Of a stretch of DNA of 64,000 nucleotides, positions 54,123 to 64,000 are shown in pieces. The position numbers and the translations under genes were made by a program. A model generated the notes under the pieces. That model made no database searches. It was not told where the DNA came from and saw only the letters and a program-made list of their open reading frames with translations. Every line of letters begins with the position of its first letter. Positions within the stretch are counted from its first letter, which is position 1. The DNA comes from Anaeromyces robustus (lineage: Eukaryota > Neocallimastigomycota > Neocallimastigomycetes > Neocallimastigales > Neocallimastigaceae), in assembly GCA_002104895.1 (NCBI GenBank), contig MCFG01000275.1, forward strand, positions 7,501 through 71,500. Reading direction: 5' to 3'.

Positions 54123-54270
54123 TTAAAATAAAGATCGTAAGGAAAAAATATTGTAGAGACAGAATTTATTTTGTTTTATTTATATAATCTCTCCATAATA
54201 TATTATACAATTAATATTAATAATTCTTATCATAAAAATGGATGGTATTTTTGATTATAATAATATGATA

Positions 54271-54330
54271 TAATAATTTACACGTGCAAAATTTATTCGT
54301 TTTTATTGATTATTCTTGTTTAACTTAGTT
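54271..54330. promoter_or_regulatory. CACGTG-containing direct repeat, copy 1
   Basis: The sequence ATTTACACGTGCAAAAT is followed by TTATTCGTTTTTATTGATT, CTTGTTTAACT and poly-T. CACGTG lies at 54281-54286. It is matched over about 55 bp by copy 2 about 143 bp downstream. CACGTG is the E-box bound by group B bHLH proteins, and the next gene encodes such a protein. Confidence 0.5.
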
Positions 54331-54412
54331 TTTTTTTTTTTTTTTTAATTAATATTAATATTTTTTTATCAATATTTCTATTTTCTAATTAATAACTAAT
54401 TTATTTTTCTAA

Positions 54413-54472
54413 TTAATTATTTACACGTGCAAAATGAATTAGTTTTTATTGATTCTTGTTAAACTAGTTTTT
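54413..54472. promoter_or_regulatory. CACGTG-containing direct repeat, copy 2
   Basis: ATTTACACGTGCAAAAT is followed by GAATTAGTTTTTATTGATT, CTTGTTAAACT and poly-T. CACGTG is at 54424-54429. It differs from copy 1 by small indels and substitutions, while the 17-bp core around CACGTG is identical. Confidence 0.5.
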
Positions 54473-55254
54473 TTTTTATATGATAGTAATTAGAAAATAA
54501 AAATATATTAAATAATATATTTTAATGTATGTAATTTTTATTATATTATTATTTTATAATTCAATAAAGTGAATTTTTTAAATTATTAAATATTTTAAAA
54601 AATTTACAGAAAATTTTATGGTAGAATTAGTATGCCAAGAAATAATGATAATGTTATTTTTATTATAATTTTTGATTATAAGAAAAAGCAATTATAAACA
54701 TATAATGAAAAGCTTTATGAAAAAATTATTTTTGGAATTATTAATATAATTTAAAATTATATTAGAAATTATACTATATAATATTCTTTAATATATAAAA
54801 TATATATTATAGTTATATTATAGTATTATATATATATTAAATATATAGTATTTAAGTTTGTTTAAAATTAAGAATAAAATACAAATAATATATTTGTTAT
54901 GATAGTTATATTTTTTGTTTTTTATTTTAATTTTATTTTAAATATAATTCATTTTTATTATATCAATTCTAAATTTTGTAAATATGATATATTAAAATAA
55001 CATTTCAAAATTCATAATTTTATTATTGGAGGTAATATAAATACCATAATTATTCTTTTTTCTTTTTTTTTTTATACATAATCATTTATTCAATTTTTCT
55101 TTTATTTAAAACAATTAAATAAAATATTGTTTTATTAATAATGATTTAAAAATTAGTATAATTTAAAATGTTTATATAAATTTATATATATATACATATC
55201 ATTTATTGAATTATTTATAAAATTGCATTTTATATAACATATAATAATTACAAC

Positions 55255-55650
55255 AATAATTAATAATTAATAATTAATAATTAATAATTAATAATTAATA
55301 ATTAATAATTAATAATTAATAATTAATAATTAATAATTAATAATTAATAATTAATAATTAATAATTAATAATTAATAATTAATAATTAATAATTAATAAT
55401 TAATAATTAATAATTAATAATTAATAATTAATAATTAATAATTAATAATTAATAATTAATAATAATAACAATGATTACAATATAATAATTAATAATTAAT
55501 AATTAATAATTAATAATTAATATTTAATAATTAATATTTAATAATTAATATTTAATAATTAATATTTAATAATTAATAATTAATAATTAATAATTAATAA
55601 TTAATAATTAATAATTAATAATTAATAATTAATAATTAATAATTAATAAT
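55255..55650. repeat. AATTAAT heptanucleotide array in two blocks
   Basis: Block 1 (about 55255-55463) and block 2 (about 55484-55649) consist of tandem TAATTAA-type heptamers. Each block ends in nearly the same non-repeat segment (AATAACAATGATTACAATATAATAA at about 55460, AGTAACAATGATTACAATATAATAA at about 55650). Block 2 also contains nonamer variants (TAATATTTA). This suggests duplication of a unit of array plus spacer. Confidence 0.85.
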
Positions 55651-55674
55651 AGTAACAATGATTACAATATAATA

Positions 55675-55710
<36 letters not shown>

Positions 55711-56034
55711 TATAGAATTTAATATTAGAAATATATTCTTAATTTATTAATAGCATTTTTTTTAATAATTATTAAAAATATATAAATAATAAATGAAATT
55801 TATGCAAAATATTATTTAAATATAAAAATTTTATTTATAACAATTTATTTTTTCATTTTATATATTTATTTTTTTTATTTTATATATGTATATATATAAC
55901 AAAGAAAAAGTATAAAAAATAATGAATATAATAGTTGAATTTATGTTTTATAGTTACAAAAAATATAAATCATACACTAAAGAAAAATTAATGAGTTTTC
56001 TCAATTTCTGACAAATGTATAAAAGATAACAATA

Positions 56035-57916
56035 ATGAATTCTCATAACATTTCAAATTTACAAAATATTCAAGATATTCAATCCATTTCAAATCCTCAG
56101 GAACATTCTTTAATGAATACAGTAGTCGATTCAAATGCAATGAATATAGATGTGGCAAATTCAAATATCTTATTAAATAACAATGATATTTTTACTTCTC
56201 CTATTATTACATTTACTAATGTTAATAGGAATAATGTTATTGCAACTTCTACTCATACATTATCCGGTTCAGATAATAATAATCTCTCTGTTTTTAAATT
56301 ACCTGAACCTTATATTACTCAAAAAATGTTTTCTGAAAATGAATTTCAAAAAACACAATTAAATAGTAATATTAATGATAATAGAAAATTAACTATGTTA
56401 GATGCTAATGTATCGGTTCCATCAACAACTCATTCATTATTTAATCAATTCCAGGCCAATCTTCAAAATAATGAATCTTTTGCATTCGATCATATGACAA
56501 AAATTAATGAAGAAAGTAATGCTATGGATAAAGATGAGGTAAGAAATATATATTTAAATAAATATATAATATATAATTTTATATATTATAATAAATAGTA
56601 AAACAATAATACAATAATAATATAATATAAAAGAAAACTATTAATATTTTATGATAAAAATAAATACATTTTAAATAAATAAATAAATTAAATTAAATAG
56701 ATACATTGATTTGTAAATATTATATATATATAAATGTATATGTGTATATATGTATTTTTTTATTGTATTAATTATTGCTTGTAATAGAAATGCTTAATAA
56801 TTAATTAAAAAAAAATGTATTTTAAATATCATAATTATATTAATAATAATTTATTTTAATAATGATTAAATTGAAAAATACCATAATTTTTATTTTATTA
56901 TTAATTATATTATATTTATCTATAATTTATTTACTAATTCAAGCCCTTTGTTATGTCTTCATTAATATCTCCAACTATAACACATAATATATATCAAAGT
57001 TTACCTTCTGGAACTAAAGAAAAGTTTAATCCATTAACTTCACCTGCGTTGTTACCAAATTATAATAGGAAATCGTCTTTCCCTATATCAAAGTTACAAA
57101 AAAATTTAAACCATCATAAATATGACCATTCACAATCCTTACAAAAAACTTCATCATTAACTAAACATTTAAATGCAAATTTAACTTCGCCTGTATTTAT
57201 AACTAATCAAAATAATTTATCATCATTATCTCATAATTATCATTTACCAAGTTCTATATTACCATTAACTTCACCATCACATATTAATTATATTAATCGT
57301 CAAAATACTAAAACAACAACAATTACCTCTTCCTCATCTAATAATCAAACAGGTAATCCTGCTCATTATTCCAATATAGATAATAAAAATAAAGCCGTTC
57401 CATTTACTTCATCTTTTAATATTTCTCAGAAAAGCAAAAATACCAATACCAATAATAATGTTTTAAATTATAATGAAAACAATAATACAAATAATAACGA
57501 TAACACTAATGATAACAATAATAATAATAATAATAATATTATTTTTAGTCCTCTTGTAGGACCAATGATTACTGGTAATTCATTAGATTTTATTTCTTCA
57601 CCATCTCTTGAATCTATACCTCAATCAATGCTTCCTATTACACCATCAGTATTAATGCATTTAGAAAACCAACAGGCTTCGTCATCCATATCCAATAAAT
57701 TTAAAACAATTTCTGACACAAATTCTCATGGATCAGTTCGTAATTTGGTTAACCAAACACCATCATCATCAGATGTTAGTCTCTTTGATTTAAACGATGT
57801 TAATAAAATTATTAATCAAAATTCATTAAATTTTTCTGTTTCTGATACTGATATTAATACTAATATAAATTCTATTCATAACGATTTATCGATTAATAAA
57901 TTTAATAATAATAATA

Positions 57917-57957
<41 letters not shown>

Positions 57958-57997
57958 GAAAATAATAATAATGAAGAAAATGATGATGATAATAATT

Positions 57998-58050
<53 letters not shown>

Positions 58051-58695
58051 TATAATGATTATAATAATGATGGTAATATAAATAAAAATAACAATTATAA
58101 TCATGAAATCAATACTAATATTAAATATAATAATAACCATAATAATATTAATAACAGTATTAAAAGTTCTAAAACAAATAAAGAAACAGAAGAAGCATTG
58201 AAAATGGTAACATCACCAATTTTTATGAATTATCTTATGAGAAAATCAAACTCACATTCAAGGAATAATAATAGTAATGGTAATAATAATAATAATAAAA
58301 GTATCGATAATAATACTAATTATCATCATCATAATCAAAAAGATGATAATATTACTGATAATTCATTATTAACACCTCTACTTCTTGATGATAGTGCTCT
58401 AGATCTTGATATTAATAATCAAACATTTTCAGTATTAAATAGTTCATTTATTCTTAATGATGACAAGAGTTTCTCAAATTCTGACAGTTTTCGTGAAAAA
58501 TCAAACATTTCGCAAAATATCAATGAATTAAGTCCTAATAGTTTCATATCTTTACCATTTTCAAATAATAAGAATAATATTAATACTCCAATTTCAGTTT
58601 CAACAATTTTTAACAGATATAATTCTAATTACAATGATGAAAATAAAGAAGAAAATGAAAAAGATAATAATAAAAATATTAATATAATTAAAGAT

Positions 58696-58750
<55 letters not shown>

Positions 58751-59463
58751 GTAGTAGTAGTAGTAGTGGTAATAATAATAATAATAATAATAACAATAAT
58801 AACAATAACAAAAATGATAATTATTATAATTATAATTATAATTATAATTATAATAATAATAATAATCATAATAATAATAATAATAATAATAATCATACAC
58901 ATATTAAAAATAAAAACTTTATCAGTAATAATAGAAATAACAATACCATAATCAACAACAATAGTTATAATAATAATAATAATGATGATGATGATGATGA
59001 TGATGATGATAATGATAATAATATTAATAAAGCATCACTATATAATAATATCTCACCATCCTTTTTTCATAATTCAAATAATAATAAAAAACGAAAATCG
59101 GTGAAAAGTCCAGGAAAAAAAATAACTAAATTAAAGAAAAAGAATAATACTAAAGAAAAATATAATAATAATAAAATACCTCAAACAATTTCTAGTAATC
59201 CATCAAATATTTTTATAATTGATCCTATTAGTAATGATAATCCATCAAAAAAATTTTTTTCCTCCCCTTCTCCAACTCCATTTTCAAGTTTAACAGAATT
59301 GAATGATACCAGTTTTCATTTTAAAAGTTTACCTCCACCTTCAATATCATCTAATATTAGTATAATTCATGGTAGTTTAACTAATCCAAATTTACCAAAT
59401 TTAAATATACCTCTTACTTCTTTTTCATCTGATACATCTATTAACAACAATAATAATTATTAT

Positions 59464-59498
<35 letters not shown>

Positions 59499-59589
59499 AA
59501 TTATCAGCAATAATAACAATATAAATCCTAAGAAAAGCAACAATGATAAAAACAACCATAAAAACAACAACAACAACAACAACAACAAC

Positions 59590-59635
<46 letters not shown>

Positions 59636-59640
59636 GTAAC

Positions 59641-59677
<37 letters not shown>

Positions 59678-60801
59678 GTAATAAAAGTTATAATAAAAGT
59701 GATAATGATAATGATATTAATAATAATATTCATGAAAATAATAATATTGATAATTGTAATATAACTGTTAATAATAATATGAATAATAATATTATCTTTA
59801 ATAAAAATATTAATAATATTAATAATACTATTAATAAAAAAATCAATAATAATGCTAGAAGTAGTAATACTATTACTACTTTTATTTCTAAAAGTAATAA
59901 TAATAATGATAGAAATCTTAATATTAAAGTAAATCATTCTCCAGCAACAGTTGCTTTGGCTTCCTCTTCTTATTCATCAAGTAAATCGTCTTCATTATCA
60001 ACGACTAATTCCTCTACCTTTAATAAACCGAAAATTAATACTAATAGTAAATCTATGAAAGTTAAAAAACTATTTGTACCTTCTTTGACACCACGAATTA
60101 CACCACTTTTACCTAATAAAATTACTTCCATGAATGATGCGTTAAAATTAGCCTCAAAAAGTAATTATCAAAATGTTTTAGGAGGTGAAACAACTTCTTT
60201 AGGTTTAAATCCTGATTTAATTTCTGGTATTGAAGTTCGAAAAACTAATCATAAAAATGCTGAACAAAAAAGAAGAGATTCTTTGAAACAAGGATTTGAG
60301 AATTTAAAGCTAGTGGTTCCAATTATATATGATAAAAATCCTAGTAAAATTATGATTATAACTCGATCTTACGAATATATTTGTAAATTACATGAAGAAC
60401 AAAAAAAGAAAGATAAAGAAATTGAAATTATGAAGTATAAAGAAAAATTATATTTAGAAAAATTTAAAAAAAGTGGTATTGATGTAGATTCAGTTTTAAA
60501 AGAAATAGAGGAAGAAATGAAAAATAATAATAAGAATAAGAATAAGAATGAAAATGAAAATGAAAATGAAAGTAAAAAGAGTAAAATAAAAATCAATGAT
60601 GATAATAATAATGAAAATGAAAAAGTAAAAGAAAAAACGAGTGACGAAAAAGATAATAAACAAAGTGAAAAAATAAATAAAGAAGATAATATTAATAATA
60701 TAACGAATAAAGAAACAAATAATAATGAAAACGAAACTAAAAATGAAAATGAGAATGGAATTAGAAATGGAAATGAAAACAAAAATGAAAACGATATGTG
60801 A
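56035..60801 (+). CDS. Asn-rich bHLH transcription factor
   Basis: Two exons: 56035-56538 (GAG then GTAAGA donor) and 56944-60801 (TTCAAG acceptor, then PFVMSSLIS). Together they encode about 1,450 residues. The first about 1,260 residues are Asn/Ser/Thr-rich with many poly-Asn runs, Asp runs and short Ser-Pro patches. A basic helix-loop-helix domain lies at roughly residues 1265-1325: KTNHKNAEQKRRDSLKQGFE, then LKLVVP, a short loop with NPSK, and IMIITRSYEYICKLHEEQKK. The basic region has His, Glu and Arg spaced H-x3-E-x3-R, the group B pattern that reads CACGTG. A charged Lys/Glu coiled tail and an Asn/Lys/Glu-rich end follow. No PAS, ZIP or other domain is obvious, though the helix after the HLH could act as a leucine-zipper-like coil. 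The long T-rich leader contains two CACGTG copies about 1.6-1.75 kb upstream. The specific orthologue is not known to me. Confidence 0.8.
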
Positions 60802-62681
60802 TCAAAGTAATGGTCAAAATAATCAACATAAAAATGTTATACCAGTAATAAATAAATAAATAAATAAATAATTGTCGCTTATATGAAGGATAGGAAAAAT
60901 AATAATATTTAAACTTTTTGTAAATAAAATGGAAGAAACTTCTAATAAATATTTAATTTTCATCGAAATAATAATAATAAATATAATTTATTTTTTATTT
61001 TTATATTATTAAACCAATATTAAAATAACTTTAATTTTTTTTTTTTATTTTAAAATTATAATAAATATATATATTTATGCTATTATACTGTAGTATTAAT
61101 TTATCTTACTTTGTTTCATCTCTTTATTTCTTTATCGTTTTTCATAATAATTACAAATCTTTTTAATTATTTAAATATATTTTATTTTCATATTTTATAT
61201 TACAATAAAATTTATATAAGTATTTAATTGTTTTTTAGTTTTTAAGATTTTTGGTAATAGTTATAATAAACTTATTGATAGTAATAAAATATTAATAAAA
61301 AAGAAATAAAAATTGAATATTTTTTTTTCCTTTTATAAATCTTCATATAGTATCAATATACACTACAATTATGTAAATTCAATAAAAGTTAATTATTTTA
61401 TTTAATAATAAATTTTTTCTTATTTATTATATATATAATATTTTTTTTTTTTCTTTCTTACATATAATAAAAAAATTTTTTATATATACATATATAATAA
61501 TAATGTTCATTCATACTAAAATTGTTTATTTAATAAATAATTTATTTATGTAATTATTTATTTATCCATTTATATATATTTTTTTCATATTATTTATAAT
61601 TTTTTCTCCTTTTCATTTTATAATTAAAACAATTAACCATTTTTTAGTTAGTATCTCCTCCTATACTACCTATTAATTTTTTTTTATTATATGTATGATT
61701 TAATATATAATACTTTTTTCATATAAATCCTAAAATATAATATATTTATTTAATATATTATAATATATTTATTATATATGTAAAATGTAACAATATAATA
61801 TATCAATTAATTTATAAACTTAAATATTATAATTATTTAAAATTAAAAAATTTAAATATTAAAAACGGTCAATTATTATATATAATTATTTAAATTTATT
61901 AATATATATTTAATTCTAATTTGTTTTGTCTTTACATATAATATATTAACTAATATACTATATATATAAATAAATTATATGGAATCATTGATTTACAAAT
62001 ATGGCATATAAATTAAATTATTAAATACAAATATAATACAATAAAATAAATATATAAAACAAAAAATTTTAAAAATTCTTTTTGAATATTATATATTAAA
62101 AATAATAATATTTAATATAATTTAATATATATGTAAGTATAACTATTATATAATAAATAATTAATAGTATATTATTATAATATATTATAATATGATAAAT
62201 AATAAATATTTAATTATACTTTCGATTAAAAATAATATATAATATTTAATTACAAAATAAATAAAAAGATAATAAGAATTTTATTTTTTTTTTTAAATAA
62301 AAATTAATTTTTTTATTGTGTATAGAATTTTTTCTTTTTCTTTTTTTTAAAGATTTTTTTTATATATGTAAATAAGTATATTTCAAATAGTATAAAATAA
62401 ACAATTATTCTTTTTCATTCTTTTTTTTACTAAAAAACTATAAAAAAAAAAAAAAATAAAATAGAATTAAAAAAAAAAAATAACGGTATTTACAATAAAA
62501 GTATTATTTTTGTATATAATAACTGTAGATAAATTTTGTAAACGATTAATTCTTTTTTATTCAATTCATTAATCAAAATATATAATATATTTTATTATAA
62601 TATTTAATTATACAAATACTGTGATTGTGTAAATATTTAGTTAAATATAAAAACAAAACAAAAATAAAATAAAATAGCAAA
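60802..62681. other. Intergenic region, nothing recognised
   Basis: About 1.9 kb of A/T-rich sequence with T-runs and dispersed TATA-like strings but no arrays of note, no ORF of normal composition and no RNA gene seen. The region just before the phosphatase-like gene is T-rich then A-rich (AAAACAAAACAAAAATAAAAT before the ATG), a plausible leader. Confidence 0.6.
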
Positions 62682-63293
62682 ATGAAATTATTCTTATTTA
62701 TTACTTTAATTACATCATATCTTTTTTCAGTAATTGATGCTCGTAGACTTATCATTATACGTCATGGAGAAAAAGTCAGTGAAGATTATAAGACTTTAAG
62801 TAACGAAGGTACTGCAAGAGCTAATTGTTTGTATCAAATTTTTAATGACCAAACTATTTATGGTGAACCAGGAAGTATATATGCCAATCATAAAGGAACT
62901 CGTTCACACAGACCTTATGATACTGTAAAACCACTAGCTGATTTATACAATCTTGAAGTTCAACAATTCCATAAATATGATCCAGAAGTTAGAGATTTTG
63001 TAAAAGATACTTTAAATCAAGATAAATCTGAAATTATTCTTATTTCCTCAGCTAAAGAATGGATTCCACTCTTACTTGATGCTATTGGTGGATACAAACT
63101 TGATACTACTGACAAAGAACACTTTAATGAAGAAGGTGAACTTCATGGTTTTAACAACATTATTGTTATTGAAAATGATGATACAAAGGGTAATGGTATT
63201 CTTCGTATTGATGAACAACATATTGAAAATTGTATGAATGACTATTTAGAAAACTTAGAGGAAGACGTTGTACAAGTACCAATTGATGATTAA
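62682..63293 (+). CDS. Secreted histidine-phosphatase (PGM-like) superfamily protein, possibly catalytically impaired
   Basis: A single exon of 203 residues. Residues 1-20 (MKLFLFITLITSYLFSVIDA) look like a secretion signal with cleavage before RRLIIIRHGEK. RHG at 27-29 holds the nucleophile His of the histidine phosphatase (phosphoglycerate-mutase-like) superfamily. TLSNEGTARANCL and HRPYDTVKPLADLY follow, in the place of the usual Arg and the (E/D)T helix. Where related small fungal members have a WEH-type motif with the second catalytic His, this protein has ILISSAKEWIPLLLDAIGG and no His. Activity is therefore doubtful. Codon use is more G/C-tolerant than in neighbouring genes (more ACT, CTT, GGT), which suggests high expression or a different origin. 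Substrate unknown. No TCGGAGTT motif upstream. Confidence 0.75.
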   Translation: MKLFLFITLITSYLFSVIDARRLIIIRHGEKVSEDYKTLSNEGTARANCLYQIFNDQTIYGEPGSIYANHKGTRSHRPYDTVKPLADLYNLEVQQFHKYDPEVRDFVKDTLNQDKSEIILISSAKEWIPLLLDAIGGYKLDTTDKEHFNEEGELHGFNNIIVIENDDTKGNGILRIDEQHIENCMNDYLENLEEDVVQVPIDD

Positions 63294-64000
63294 ATTTATT
63301 TGTAATATTAGTAATAATATATTATGATAATAATATATTATTGAAAGTTTAAGCTAATATTTTTATTTTAATTTTTTAAATTAAATGTTTAAAAAAGAAA
63401 GAAATAAGAAAACAAAGTAAACTTCAATTAATATAAAGACATAGACATTAAAAATAAATAAAAATAAAAATCTATTATTAGATGTAAAGAAAATGTAAAT
63501 AAGGTTTTATATAAAAATAAAAGTTTAAATATATATTTTTTATGAATATTACTATATTTATATATGAATATCATTGATTTATAAATTTCATATATATATT
63601 ACGCACTGTAGTAATTAAAATGTTAAAGTAAATAATTTTATATTTAGAATAATTATATTTTTAAATATTTATGAATATAAATAAATTGAAAATATATAAA
63701 TATAATATTATTTTATTATGATTTATAAAAGTATTTTTTTTTTTTTTTTATTTTCATATTATTAAAATATTTAAATTATTTATTAAAAATTAATGAGAAA
63801 TAAAAAATAATATTAATAATAATTAAATTCATTAAAATATTATTTTATAAATCATTTATTTCATTTTGAATAAAACCTTTATATAAGAAAATAAAAATAA
63901 TAAAAACTAACATATAACAAAATATAACAAATTTGGTAATACTTTTGATTACTTTAAAAATTTTAAAATATTTAGATTTGATAATAATTATATATTGTTT
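63294..64000. other. Downstream flank, nothing recognised
   Basis: About 700 bp of A/T-rich sequence after the phosphatase-like stop codon, with one poly-T run near 63738. No gene or repeat array of note. Confidence 0.6.

Larger units (their letters stand above)
52169..56034. other. 3.9 kb repeat-filled intergenic region
   Basis: The largest gene-free stretch. Contents in order: (TTTA)n at 52347-52474; long unstructured A/T sequence; an ATAAT pentamer array (53956-54122); a duplicated element containing CACGTG (54271-54330 and 54413-54472); and a two-block AATTAAT heptamer array (55255-55650). Then comes a leader to the bHLH gene. No coding frame of normal composition and no tRNA or rRNA seen. 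Confidence 0.75.

Noticed and set aside
57886-60782. Ile-, Val-, Leu- or Ser/Phe-rich antisense frames opposite the bHLH gene
   Set aside because: Complement of Asn- and Lys/Glu-coding repeats, with no independent start context or conserved motif.

Overview
The window is nuclear DNA from an extremely AT-rich eukaryote. Genes are cut by many short GT-AG introns, intergenic sequence is almost pure A/T, and microsatellites (AAT/TTA, TTTA, AATAT, TTTTCA, AATTAAT) occur in most introns and spacers. Axonemal and intraflagellar-transport genes sit beside a Tra1, an exocyst Sec8, a fungal-type CHZ motif protein and Asn-rich proteins. Together this suggests a flagellated fungus; an anaerobic gut fungus (Neocallimastigomycota) is my best guess. 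That placement is inference. Gene identities below come from joining exons by eye at GT-AG sites and comparing with remembered families; no search was run.

Layout. 115-262 (+): last exon of an unrecognised gene. 496-3817 (-): EFHC1/RIB72. 4960-7807 (+): ZMYND10, divergent from EFHC1. 8668-22086 (+): TRA1/TRRAP. 22977-29324 (+): SEC8/EXOC4. 29966-33968 (+): DNAI7/CASC1. 34310-37094 (+): CCDC148. 37756-38175: a compositionally different, hairpin-rich island of about 420 bp. 38390-41927 (+): AXDND1. 42321-46165 (-): IFT122. 47272-49765 (-): FUZ-like longin protein. 50620-52168 (-): CHZ1-like histone chaperone. 52169-56034: long repeat-filled spacer with two CACGTG copies. 56035-60801 (+): Asn-rich bHLH transcription factor. 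62682-63293 (+): secreted histidine-phosphatase-like protein.

How the genes relate. Seven of the twelve complete genes (EFHC1, ZMYND10, DNAI7, CCDC148, AXDND1, IFT122, FUZ) belong to families tied to cilia or flagella: doublet microtubule inner protein, dynein preassembly factor, inner-arm dynein-associated proteins, a coiled-coil protein, IFT-A and CPLANE. All lie within about 50 kb. An exact 8-mer, TCGGAGTT, which is GC-rich for this DNA, occurs in the spacers in front of ZMYND10/EFHC1, DNAI7, CCDC148 and IFT122. By eye I did not find it in front of the non-ciliary genes. A perfect match to the RFX X-box consensus lies in the island upstream of AXDND1. A physical cluster of flagellar genes with a shared cis element is the main thing to test here.
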